From Irregularibacter muris (GTDB taxonomy: Bacteria > Bacillota > Clostridia > Eubacteriales > Garciellaceae), in assembly GCF_024622505.1 (NCBI RefSeq), contig NZ_JANKAS010000010.1, positions 1 to 64,000 of the forward strand: a stretch of DNA of 64,000 nt, in the 5' to 3' direction. Made by a program: the position numbers and the translations under genes. Numbering within the stretch: the stretch's first letter is position 1; each line of letters begins with the position of its first letter. Under the pieces are notes generated by a model, which was not told the origin of the DNA, ran no database searches, and was given only the letters and a program-made list of their open reading frames with translations. Of the stretch, positions 26,667 through 34,851 are shown in pieces.

Positions 26667-28469
26667 TTAGCTGTCTTTAAATTGATTGGTATATAATCTA
26701 TAATAATACCCACCTTTGTTTAATAATTCTTCATGATTGCCTTCTTCTACAATTTCACCCTTTTTTAACACGATAATCCTATCTGCAGAGCGGATGGTGG
26801 ATAGGCGGTGGGCGATGATAAAGCTGGTTCTGCCCTCTAGCACCTTGTCTATGGCCTGTTGTATCATTTTTTCTGTTTCGGTATCAATGGAAGAAGTGGC
26901 TTCGTCTAGTACAAATATTTTAGGACTGGCTAAAATGGCTCGGGCAAAGGAAATGAGCTGTTTTTCTCCCATGGACAATCTGCTTCCCCCTTCCCCTACT
27001 TCTGAATGATATTGTTTCTCCATTTTCATGATAAAGGAATGGGCGTTAACCAACTTAGCCGCTTCTATAACCTCTTGATCTGTAGCTTCTAGTGCTCCAT
27101 AGCGGATATTTTCCATGAGGGTACCGCTAAAGAGATGAGGGGTTTGTAAGACATAGCCTAGATTGGCCTGTAGCCAAAGTTGGGATCTTTCCCGATAGTC
27201 TACTCCATCTACCAATATTCTTCCTGCATTGGGTTGATAAAAACGGCAAGCCAAATTAATAATGGTGCTTTTTCCCGAACCGGTTTCCCCTACAAAGGCA
27301 ACTTTTTCCCCGGCTTTTATATCTAAATTAAAATTCTCCAATACCTTTTCTCCCTCTTTATAGGAAAAGCTAACATTCTCAAAGGATATATCTCCTTTCA
27401 TGTTGGGCCAATTTTCCTTTTTGGGTTCAAAGATATCTCCATAGATTTTTAGGATCTCTTCCTCATCTTGGATATCAGGTTGGGTCTCTATCATAGATAG
27501 TACCCGCTCAGCTGATGCTTGAGCCGACTGAAATTCGGCAAATATCCTGGCTAATTCCCTTATGGGTTCAAAAAACTGTACTGTGTAGGAGATAAAGGCC
27601 ACTAAAGTACCATAGCCTATGGTTTGTAGCATGATCCCCTTCCCCCCAAAGGATATCGCCAAGGCAGTTCCAACACTTCCTAAGGTCATGACGATGGGAA
27701 GATAAATAGAGGAAAATATAGCTACTTTTACAGAGGAATGATACATTTTTGTAGTCAACCCCTTAAATTCCTCTAGATTACTCTCTTCCAATACCAAGGT
27801 TTTTGTGGTCTTGGCTCCCATAATTCCTTCATTAAAGGCTCCTGTTATTCTGGAGTTAGTCTTTCTGACCTTCCTAGAAGCCTGTAGGATTTTATTCTGA
27901 AAAAATACACTAATCACTACTAAAACCGGAATGACTGAAAGGACAATGAGAGCCAATTTCCAATTTAAAAACAACATAACCCCTGCAACGGCTCCCATCA
28001 TGGTAAAGCCCCATACCAAATCCACTAATCCCCATGCAATGGAGTCCGCCAATCTTTGAATATCCGAGGTCATTCGGGCCATCATCCAACCAATGGGAGT
28101 AGTATCATAATAAGAAAAAGATAATTCCTGTAATCTTCTAAAGCCTCTTTCTCGTATATCATAGCAAAGTTTAGTTTCCACCTTTCCTGCCATAAGAATA
28201 AATATTCCGATACTTATACATTGAATAAGTACTAATAAGGCATATTTTATACCAAATAGGGGCAAACCTTCTACTGTCTTTGGTACAACAAACTGATCTA
28301 TGGCCATCTTTGTCATCAAAGGGAAAATGGCATCTATACCCCCTACAATAATCATGACAAAACCTAAAATCATCATGTATTTTTTATAGGGTTTGGTATA
28401 CTGTAGCAGTTTTTTCCATAATTGTAAATCTAATTTTTTGGTATACTCTTGTTCTTCAAAAGCATTCAT
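26667..28469 (-). CDS. Heterodimeric ABC exporter, subunit with the complete ATPase site (BmrD/YheH-like)
   Basis: A 600-residue half-transporter: six membrane segments (residues about 30-330), then a nucleotide-binding domain. The domain has Walker A GETGSGKST, signature LSMGEKQ and Walker B IFVLDEATSSID, with the catalytic Glu present. The signature varies from the LSGGQ norm. With its upstream partner it matches the pattern of asymmetric multidrug exporters such as BmrCD and TM287/288. It starts 2 nt after the partner's stop, its SD lying in the partner's last codons. Substrate unknown; amphiphilic drugs or lipids are typical. Confidence 0.92.
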   Translation of the reverse strand: MNAFEEQEYTKKLDLQLWKKLLQYTKPYKKYMMILGFVMIIVGGIDAIFPLMTKMAIDQFVVPKTVEGLPLFGIKYALLVLIQCISIGIFILMAGKVETKLCYDIRERGFRRLQELSFSYYDTTPIGWMMARMTSDIQRLADSIAWGLVDLVWGFTMMGAVAGVMLFLNWKLALIVLSVIPVLVVISVFFQNKILQASRKVRKTNSRITGAFNEGIMGAKTTKTLVLEESNLEEFKGLTTKMYHSSVKVAIFSSIYLPIVMTLGSVGTALAISFGGKGIMLQTIGYGTLVAFISYTVQFFEPIRELARIFAEFQSAQASAERVLSMIETQPDIQDEEEILKIYGDIFEPKKENWPNMKGDISFENVSFSYKEGEKVLENFNLDIKAGEKVAFVGETGSGKSTIINLACRFYQPNAGRILVDGVDYRERSQLWLQANLGYVLQTPHLFSGTLMENIRYGALEATDQEVIEAAKLVNAHSFIMKMEKQYHSEVGEGGSRLSMGEKQLISFARAILASPKIFVLDEATSSIDTETEKMIQQAIDKVLEGRTSFIIAHRLSTIRSADRIIVLKKGEIVEEGNHEELLNKGGYYYRLYTNQFKDS

Positions 28470-28470
28470 A

Positions 28471-30285
28471 TTATACCCTCCCTTCCTGTAGCTCTCTATC
28501 TAAATCCTGCTCTAATTGGTTTTGTATATTCCAAATACGGCGATATAAACCTTCTTGTTTCATGAGTTCCTCATGGGTACCCCATTGTACCAATTGTCCC
28601 TGATCCAATGCCATAATATAATCTGCTTCCGCGATGGTGGTGATACGATGGGAAATAATTATCGTGGTCACCTTTTCACTTTTTTCTCTAAGACTTTTTC
28701 TAATGGCTGCATCAGTCTCTGTATCTATAGCACTTAAAGAATCATCAAATATAAGAATAGGTGCTTTTTGAATGATGGTTCTAGCAATGGCTATTCTTTG
28801 TTTTTGTCCCCCTGATAGAGTGACTCCTCTTTCCCCCACTGGGGTGTCATATCCATGTTCAAAGCTTTCTATGACTTCATGGATGGATGCCACATTCGCC
28901 GCTTCATAAATTTCTGCTGGCTTTACCCTTCTCTTGGCTAGGCCTATGTTTTCCCCTAGAGTCTTAGAGTACAAAAATGGCTCTTGTAGGACTATCCCAA
29001 TATTTTTTCGTAGGTGTTGCTTATTCATGTCCCTTAATTCAATACCATCAATGGTGATCGAGCCCCCATCATAGTCATAAAGACCTTGCAGGAGGTGAAC
29101 CAAGGAGGATTTCCCTGAACCTGTGGGACCAATAACTGCAATGGTCTTGCCCTTCTCTATGGTAAAGGAAATATTTTTTAAAATAGGACTTTCTTTATCA
29201 TAGGAAAAGCTCACATTATTAAATTGAATTTTCCCTTTAATGGTTGGGGTAAGACCCTGACCATTCATATCTTCCCGAGGTTGATCTAAAATTTCCTTTA
29301 CTCTTCCTAAAGACACCATAGTTTTCCCCATATCCGCAAGGATTCTCCCTAGCTGTCGAATGGGCCATAATAGCATTCCTTCGTAAGTAGTAAATACCAC
29401 CAAGGTTCCTAAAGTGATAACCCCTGTACCTGCCAGGTAAGACCCTACCACTAGTACGGCACCCATTTGTAGCAAGCTTAAAATATCTGACAGAGACCAA
29501 TACCATGCCAACAGCACTACTAAATGATAGACTAAATCTCTAAATTCCTTATTTCTTTCTTTGAATTTATCCTGTTCAAAGGCCTGCCTGCCAAAGGCTC
29601 GAACTATCCGGACTCCTGCTAGATTTTCCTGAAGAACGGTAGAAAGCCTAGCCTCGGATTCATCGGCCAGTTGGAAGGACTTTCTCACCTTATTGTAAAA
29701 TACCCAGGAGAATATAAGGAGAAGGGGCACCACCGCCATAGAAATCAAAGTCATTTTCACATCCAGCACCAACATAATGGAAAGGGAAAAGACCAACATA
29801 AAGATTACTCTACTGATTTCCACAAATTGTACAGCCAAAAATCTTCGTATGGTTTCCACATCGGAGGTACAACGCTGGATTAAATCCCCTGTATCTACCT
29901 TCCCATGCCAACTATAGGGTTGATGTTGGATATGATCGTAGAGTTCTTCCTTCATCTTCTTCGCTATATCCTCAGCAGCGATTGCCGACCATTTCCCCTT
30001 GGTATATAAAAATACTCCGTTGGCAACAGTGATCGCCACCAATAGAAGGGCAGGAATCCATAGATTGTCATATAAATATTCCTTTCCTCCTATAGAATCT
30101 ATCCATCTAGCAATCCATAAAGGGACTTCCAGGGGTTGGTTGCCGATAATGGAATCAATGGTTACTCGAATCACCAAGGGACTGACAATGGCAAATAAAG
30201 TCGCCAATCCCATACTTATCATAGAAGCAAAATATAGTATTCTATTTCCTTTCATTAACCTCCACAATAATCTAATATTTTTCAT
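28471..30285 (-). CDS. Heterodimeric ABC exporter, subunit with the degenerate ATPase site (BmrC/YheI-like)
   Basis: A 604-residue half-transporter with six membrane segments and a nucleotide-binding domain: Walker A GPTGSGKSS, canonical signature LSGGQKQ and Walker B LIFDDSLSAID. The catalytic Glu is replaced by Asp, as in the non-hydrolysing site of BmrC. The ATG at 30285 lies 6 nt after AAGGAGG; the in-frame TTG at 30306 is in the attenuator hairpin region and is rejected. Transcription must pass the leader-peptide attenuator at 30306-30577, implying induction by ribosome-slowing drugs. Confidence 0.93.
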   Translation of the reverse strand: MKNIRLLWRLMKGNRILYFASMISMGLATLFAIVSPLVIRVTIDSIIGNQPLEVPLWIARWIDSIGGKEYLYDNLWIPALLLVAITVANGVFLYTKGKWSAIAAEDIAKKMKEELYDHIQHQPYSWHGKVDTGDLIQRCTSDVETIRRFLAVQFVEISRVIFMLVFSLSIMLVLDVKMTLISMAVVPLLLIFSWVFYNKVRKSFQLADESEARLSTVLQENLAGVRIVRAFGRQAFEQDKFKERNKEFRDLVYHLVVLLAWYWSLSDILSLLQMGAVLVVGSYLAGTGVITLGTLVVFTTYEGMLLWPIRQLGRILADMGKTMVSLGRVKEILDQPREDMNGQGLTPTIKGKIQFNNVSFSYDKESPILKNISFTIEKGKTIAVIGPTGSGKSSLVHLLQGLYDYDGGSITIDGIELRDMNKQHLRKNIGIVLQEPFLYSKTLGENIGLAKRRVKPAEIYEAANVASIHEVIESFEHGYDTPVGERGVTLSGGQKQRIAIARTIIQKAPILIFDDSLSAIDTETDAAIRKSLREKSEKVTTIIISHRITTIAEADYIMALDQGQLVQWGTHEELMKQEGLYRRIWNIQNQLEQDLDRELQEGRV

Positions 30286-30305
30286 GTTAAGCCTCCTTTT
30301 TGTCA

Positions 30306-30340
30306 AATAAAAAAACCATAGGTTTTCTTACCCATGGTTT
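30306..30340 (-). terminator. Attenuator: terminator directly before the ABC exporter
   Basis: On the minus strand AAACCATGGGT (segment 4, 30330-30340) pairs with ACCTATGGTTT (segment 5, 30313-30323) through 11 bp including one G-U. A run of seven T follows, ending 23 nt before the exporter ATG. A terminator here, after the promoter and leader, would block the operon unless segment 4 is captured by the upstream segment 3. Confidence 0.88.
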
Positions 30341-30420
30341 ATATCTATATTTCCCTAAGAAAATTCCCAATATTTATAGGAATAAAATACATCTATAAAG
30401 AAATGCAAAAAATAAATAAG

Positions 30421-30444
30421 CCATAGGTAAGTGTTCAACCTATG
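30421..30444 (-). promoter_or_regulatory. Protector hairpin of the attenuator (segments 2 and 3)
   Basis: CATAGGT (segment 2, 30438-30444) pairs with ACCTATG (segment 3, 30422-30428). Segment 2 can instead pair with an identical ACCTATG inside the leader-peptide gene (segment 1, 30492-30498). Segment 3, extended to ACCTATGG (30421-30428), can pair with CCATGGGT of the terminator. This gives two mutually exclusive folds. Confidence 0.75.
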
Positions 30445-30475
30445 ACAGAAAAAATCTTAAGTACATAAAATAAAC

Positions 30476-30577
30476 TTATTTCTCAAGATGACATAGGTCG
30501 TGATAGAGTATTCTGTTCATTTGGGCATAGCTATCCCCTAGATTATATACGCCTACAAAATATGCTCGATTCATCAT
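30476..30577 (-). CDS. Leader peptide of the ABC exporter operon (33 codons)
   Basis: A short frame beginning MMNRAYFVGVYNLGDSYAQM and ending HDLCHLEK, with a textbook SD (AAGGAGG, 8 nt before the ATG) and a sigma-A promoter about 55 nt upstream. Codons 27-29 contain segment 1 (ACCTATG) of the attenuator. The B. subtilis bmrCD operon has a comparable leader, bmrB, whose translation controls termination. The peptide is not expected to act after synthesis; its translation is the signal. Too short for ordinary gene finding, so probably unannotated. Confidence 0.8.
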   Translation of the reverse strand: MMNRAYFVGVYNLGDSYAQMNRILYHDLCHLEK

Positions 30578-30631
30578 TTTCACGACCTCCTTTTTTAAGA
30601 TTTATAATTTTGTGACTTTTTCTATAAATTA

Positions 30632-30660
30632 AGTATAATGCCCTTTGCCAAAAATTGCAA
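30632..30660 (-). promoter_or_regulatory. Sigma-A promoter of the leader-ABC exporter operon
   Basis: On the minus strand TTGCAA (30655-30660), a 17-bp spacer and TATACT (30632-30637). Transcription would start near 30625, giving about 48 nt of leader before the peptide ATG. It lies 51 bp after the response-regulator stop, so the exporter is probably transcribed apart from the two-component genes. Confidence 0.75.
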
Positions 30661-30710
30661 ACCTTTTTTTGTAAATTTTCCTTACTACTCGAAACCTAAT
30701 AGCTAATCTT

Positions 30711-31334
30711 CTATTTTCTCTTGTAATAATCAATAGCAATTTGGGTTCGATCCCTAAGATCTAATTTTTCTAATATCAAGCTAATATAGTTTCGAACGGT
30801 GCCTTCACTTAGATAGAGTTTTTCTGAAATTTCTTTGTTGGATAGTCCCTCTGCTACCTGTTGGATAATGCGATATTCTTTTTCGCTGATACCACAATCC
30901 CTATAGGATTTTGTCTTGGCTTTAGGTTGCATAAGGTTGGGGAGTTTGGTTATAATTTCATTCCCATAGACATTTTGTCCTGAGAATATGGCCTTTAGAG
31001 CGGGAAGAATGCTATGAAAGTCCTGCTTCAATAGATATCCTTTAGCTCCAATATTTAAAGCTTTGATGATGTACTCATCGTCTAAGAAGGTGGTCAAATA
31101 AAGTATTTTTGCTTCTGGATATTTTTCTAAAATAATCTCCCCTGCCTCAAGTCCTGACATAGAGGACATTCGAATATCCATAAGAAGAATATCCGGTGTG
31201 AGTCTACCATATGCCAAAGCAGCTGCCTCGCCACAGGTATCTGTAGCCACAACGGTAATCTCGGGGTCAGTCTCCAAAATAATCTTTAATGAAGAACATA
31301 CAATTTCATCATCATCTACGATATACACTCTCAA
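30711..31334 (-). CDS. NarL/LuxR-family response regulator
   Basis: 207 residues. The receiver domain has acidic residues 7-9 and phospho-acceptor Asp53 in LLMDIRM, with the Thr and Lys of the switch (YLTTF, LLKQD) present. The C-terminal LuxR-type helix-turn-helix is ISEKEYRIIQQVAEGLSNKE onward. The start is TTG at 31334, with its SD GGAGGG formed by the last codons of the kinase gene. It is closest in layout to LnrK/DesR/LiaR regulators. Likely targets are the divergent ABC-2 operon and perhaps the ABC exporter pair. Confidence 0.92.
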   Translation of the reverse strand: MRVYIVDDDEIVCSSLKIILETDPEITVVATDTCGEAAALAYGRLTPDILLMDIRMSSMSGLEAGEIILEKYPEAKILYLTTFLDDEYIIKALNIGAKGYLLKQDFHSILPALKAIFSGQNVYGNEIITKLPNLMQPKAKTKSYRDCGISEKEYRIIQQVAEGLSNKEISEKLYLSEGTVRNYISLILEKLDLRDRTQIAIDYYKRK

Positions 31335-31336
31335 AT

Positions 31337-32449
31337 CTATCCCTCCTGTACTTTATGAATAGGAATGGTGATAAATATTTTAAATCCCTTTTCCCCAGAG
31401 ATTTGGATAATTCCATTTAGCCCCTGTACTCGCTCTATAATGCTCCTCAGTCCTAGCCCTTCACAGGTTGAACTATCCTGATTGATTTCTTTCACTTTTC
31501 TACTTTCTGTTTCCGATAGCTGACCATTGTCATAGATAATCAATTGATACATAATGGGGTGTTCTGTCAGTATAATAGAAGCCTGGGTCCCATTGGAATG
31601 CTTCATCATATTGGCCAGCCCTTCCCTTATGGTTGAGATAAAAAAATACTTCAGGGGAAGGGGAGGAGGAGTGTGGATATTATAGTCAAAGTGCAGGGTA
31701 CAAAAACGAAAGTCCTTCACCAAGTTCTCAATAGCAGCGTACAAATCTATGGATTCATCATACATATTATGAATACTTATACGTATGCTATCCATCCCTT
31801 GGGATAATGAGCTTTGCAATAGGGTCAATTCTTTTTTTGTCTCCTCTTCTTTGCTACGAATAAGAAGGGCCGCAATGTGTAATAGGGAACGGGAGAGCAG
31901 GTGACCAATATTGTCATGGATTTCCTTAGCTATGCGGTTTCTTTCCTTTAGGGTAGCCATATGCACTTGGTAATCTTGATTTTCTAATAGCTTGTGACTT
32001 TTCTTTTCCAATAGAATTTCTAATTCCTTGGCATTATCTCGATAGGTATAATACTCCTGCTGCAATGTGTTGACTTTATAGGTTTTCATCTTGGCGAAAA
32101 AGGATAGACCCATAAGAAAAATGATATAAAAAATAGTGATCAAATCATAAAATGGGCGATGCATAAGAATAGGAATCAAAGATAGCCCACTGTATTTCCA
32201 TTCCTCAGTGCAAAAAACATCATAGAGGATTAAGGGCAGAAATAGGTTTAAGTGGGGGAAAAATATACTTAAAAACACAAAGAAAAGGACTGAAAATCTA
32301 TTAATTTTCCCTTTTTCAAAATATGTGCAAAGGCCACTTAGAGTAATAACAATAATCATGGCCACTGGGGCATTTTCAATACCCAATTTATCTACATAAA
32401 GTAAAGTACAAAAAACAAATAGCAATAGCTTATCTATAATCTCTAACAT
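31337..32449 (-). CDS. Sensor histidine kinase, HisKA_3 type
   Basis: 370 residues with about five hydrophobic segments in residues 5-120 and very short loops, so it probably senses within the membrane. A coiled linker (about 125-165) leads to the dimerisation helix with phospho-acceptor His178 in EIHDNIGH. The ATP-binding domain has the N box in EGLANMMKHSNG and the G box in EGLGLRSIIER. This layout fits intramembrane-sensing kinases such as LnrJ, LiaS and DesK. It is co-transcribed with the regulator, with a 2-nt gap. Confidence 0.9.
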   Translation of the reverse strand: MLEIIDKLLLFVFCTLLYVDKLGIENAPVAMIIVITLSGLCTYFEKGKINRFSVLFFVFLSIFFPHLNLFLPLILYDVFCTEEWKYSGLSLIPILMHRPFYDLITIFYIIFLMGLSFFAKMKTYKVNTLQQEYYTYRDNAKELEILLEKKSHKLLENQDYQVHMATLKERNRIAKEIHDNIGHLLSRSLLHIAALLIRSKEEETKKELTLLQSSLSQGMDSIRISIHNMYDESIDLYAAIENLVKDFRFCTLHFDYNIHTPPPLPLKYFFISTIREGLANMMKHSNGTQASIILTEHPIMYQLIIYDNGQLSETESRKVKEINQDSSTCEGLGLRSIIERVQGLNGIIQISGEKGFKIFITIPIHKVQEG

Positions 32450-32540
32450 AGCTTCACCCTATATCCACTTTTTTCGACAATCTTCTTTTTTTCAAATATA
32501 CCACTTTTTTTGCAATACTACAATCTATTCCTACTCTGCA

Positions 32541-32568
32541 TTGATTTTGATGACATTTGTCATATAAG
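32541..32568 (+). promoter_or_regulatory. Candidate promoter with a palindromic operator in its spacer (ABC-2 operon)
   Basis: On the plus strand TTGATT (32541-32546), a 16-bp spacer and TATAAG (32563-32568). The spacer holds the dyad ATGACATTTGTCAT (32550-32563), with 6-bp arms and a 2-bp centre. It lies in the divergent region between the kinase and the ABC-2 operon, a fitting site for the response regulator, though this is inferred. Confidence 0.5.
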
Positions 32569-32618
32569 ATTGTGACGCCTTTCACTACACAGTTCTGTCT
32601 CTATGCTCTATATTTAAG

Positions 32619-32716
32619 ATAACTCATTTTGCTAGTTAAATTCCTATTTGCCCATGCACTGCGTCTAAGAGTTTGCACAAAACAAATTCTCCATTTAACT
32701 GGCACAATTGGTTAAA
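32619..32716. repeat. Palindromic dispersed repeat, family X (short copy X3)
   Basis: About 98 bp with imperfect inverted ends: TAACTCATTTTGCTAGTTAA on the left, returning as ATTTAACTGGCACAATTGGT on the right. The start after the left arm (ATTCCTATTTGCCCATG) and the end (AAATTCTCCATTTAACT) match copy X2 at 61969-62149. The middle retains only AAGAGTTTGCA, so this is an internally deleted copy. It lies in the 5' leader of the ABC-2 operon, between the candidate promoter and the first gene. Confidence 0.7.
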
Positions 32717-32756
32717 GTATAAGAAAATTCCCTAAGAAGTGGAAAGGAGCAATACC

Positions 32757-33689
32757 ATGATCGTACAGGTTAATAATTTAGTGAAACGCTATGACCATTT
32801 GGTGGCTATTGATCATTTGAATTTAGAAATTCAAAAGGGAGAGATTTTTGGGCTCCTAGGACCCAATGGCTCTGGCAAGACAACTTTCATCAACTGTCTT
32901 TTATCCTTATTAAAATACGATAAGGGCACTATAGAGATCTTTGGGCAACCCATGAGCCCAGTGGCCTATGATATTAAGAGAAATATCGGAGTCATCTTTC
33001 AGAATATCGCCGTATTTGAGGAATTGACGGTATATGAAAATATCTCCTACTTTTGCAGCCTCTATATTAAGGATAACGCTGAAGTAAAAAGACTTACTAA
33101 AGAAGCCATTGCTTTTGTCTCTTTAGAAGATTATGTAAAATATTACCCTAAAAAACTAAGTGGTGGTTTGCTACGAAGGTTAAATATTGCCTGTGGCATT
33201 GCCCACAAACCAAAACTTATTATTTTAGATGAGCCCACTGTAGCCGTAGATCCACAAAGTCGTAACAAAATACTAGAGGGCATCAAAGAATTAAATCAAC
33301 AAGGAGCAACAGTTATCTATACTACCCACTATATGGAAGAAGTTGAACAATTATGTAGCCGTATTGCTATTATGGATAAAGGAAAAATCATAGCAAAGGG
33401 TACAAAGGAGGAATTAAAGGAAATGATTTCCCTTGGGGAAAAGATTACCTTAGAAGTCTTTCATATTACCCCTGATCAAATCCAACATTTGAGGGAACTT
33501 CCCCATATTTTATCCGTGGAATACACAGACACTACTTTGACCATTAAATCCTCCAAGGGTAAAAATAATTTGATTCATATTTTAGAGTTTTTGACGACTA
33601 ATTCTATTCCTTTTCATCAAGTATTTACAGAGCATCCCACTTTAAATGATGTATTTTTAGAAATAACCGGCAAAGAGTTAAGGGATTAA
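32757..33689 (+). CDS. ABC-2 exporter ATPase (LnrL-like)
   Basis: 310 residues from the ATG at 32757, which has AAGGAG 8 nt upstream; the GTG at 32739 precedes that SD and is rejected. Walker A is GPNGSGKTT (about 39), the signature LSGGLLRRL (about 137) and Walker B LIILDEPTVAVD. A C-terminal extension of about 80 residues follows, as in drug- and lantibiotic-exporting ATPases. It heads a three-gene operon with two ABC-2 permeases, divergent from the two-component system. Confidence 0.93.
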   Translation: MIVQVNNLVKRYDHLVAIDHLNLEIQKGEIFGLLGPNGSGKTTFINCLLSLLKYDKGTIEIFGQPMSPVAYDIKRNIGVIFQNIAVFEELTVYENISYFCSLYIKDNAEVKRLTKEAIAFVSLEDYVKYYPKKLSGGLLRRLNIACGIAHKPKLIILDEPTVAVDPQSRNKILEGIKELNQQGATVIYTTHYMEEVEQLCSRIAIMDKGKIIAKGTKEELKEMISLGEKITLEVFHITPDQIQHLRELPHILSVEYTDTTLTIKSSKGKNNLIHILEFLTTNSIPFHQVFTEHPTLNDVFLEITGKELRD

Positions 33690-33705
33690 AGGAGCGTGAT
33701 AATTC

Positions 33706-34851
33706 ATGATAAGACTATATGGCACTAGACTTAAATCTTTGGGCAGAGATCGAAGCAATGTCTTTTGGACTTTTCTATTCCCTATTATTTTAGCTACTTT
33801 GTTCAACTTGGCCTTAGGGAATATTTATAACACCGAAGCTTTTCATTCTATAGAAGTTGCCCTTGTGGAAAATGACAACTATTCATACATGAAAGAGTTT
33901 GAAAAAACCTTAGAGGATACTACTATAGAAAATCATGGAGAAGATACTAAGCTTTTTAAAGTCACTAAAAGTGATGAAGATCAAGCTAAGACCTTATTAA
34001 ATAACAATAAAGTCATTGGATATATAGAGCCGGGAAAAGAAATGAATCTCGTGGTCAAATCCTCTGGTATCCAGCAGACCATCGTAAAATCTTTCTTAGA
34101 AAAATATAGTCAAACTTTAAACACCTTAGAAAGTATTGGAAGAACCTCCCCTCAATCCTATGGGCAAGCGCTAGAAGATATAGGTCATCTATCCTCCTAT
34201 ATATCAGAGGTTAATCTAGGTAAAAATCCTCCTGATATTATTTTAAATTTCTATTATGCCTTGATCGCAATGGCCTGTTTGTTTGGAAGTTTTTGGGGTC
34301 TCAAAGAGATTGTAAGTATCCAAGGGGATTTATCTTGGAAGGGAGCACGAATCAATATTACCCCCCTTCATAAAATCAAATTACTTTTGTGTAATATGCT
34401 GGCTGCCCTTACCATACATCTCATAGGTATTTTACTCCTATTAGCTTATTTGAGCCTTGTACTAAAAATTGATTTTGGAAAAAATCTAGGCTATATTCTT
34501 CTTACATGTTTTATGTCCTGTATGTTAGGAATATCTCTAGGGGCAATGGTGGGGACACTGACCAAAAAGAATGCTGATTTTAAGAATTCCGTACTTGCAG
34601 CAATCGTGATGTTCTCTTGCTTTTTAGCTGGTTTAATGATGGTAGAAATGAAACATATTGTGGCTACAAAGCTTCCCTTTTTACAGTATCTCAATCCTGC
34701 TCATCTTATAACCGATGCCTTTTATAGCCTGTACTATTATGAAACCTATAGTAGATTCTCCCTAAATATTGTTCTAATGCTTGGCTATAGTCTACTTTTT
34801 AGCTTGATCACCTATCTACTTGTCAGGAGGATGCAATATGAGAGTCTATAA
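33706..34851 (+). CDS. ABC-2 permease, first subunit (LnrM-like)
   Basis: 381 residues: one N-terminal membrane segment (about 20-38), a large extracytoplasmic domain (about 45-180), then five membrane segments to the end, the usual ABC-2/YhgE layout. The conserved exit segment contains NPAHLITDAFYSLYYYE. It starts 17 nt after the ATPase stop and overlaps the second permease by 14 nt, so equal synthesis is likely. With its partner it should form a heterodimeric channel. Confidence 0.9.
   Translation: MIRLYGTRLKSLGRDRSNVFWTFLFPIILATLFNLALGNIYNTEAFHSIEVALVENDNYSYMKEFEKTLEDTTIENHGEDTKLFKVTKSDEDQAKTLLNNNKVIGYIEPGKEMNLVVKSSGIQQTIVKSFLEKYSQTLNTLESIGRTSPQSYGQALEDIGHLSSYISEVNLGKNPPDIILNFYYALIAMACLFGSFWGLKEIVSIQGDLSWKGARINITPLHKIKLLLCNMLAALTIHLIGILLLLAYLSLVLKIDFGKNLGYILLTCFMSCMLGISLGAMVGTLTKKNADFKNSVLAAIVMFSCFLAGLMMVEMKHIVATKLPFLQYLNPAHLITDAFYSLYYYETYSRFSLNIVLMLGYSLLFSLITYLLVRRMQYESL

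Noticed and set aside
30300-30577. Small regulatory RNA gene instead of an attenuator
   Set aside because: The promoter, SD, short ORF and terminator directly before a co-directional ATG fit attenuation better; a terminated leader RNA would still be produced as a by-product.
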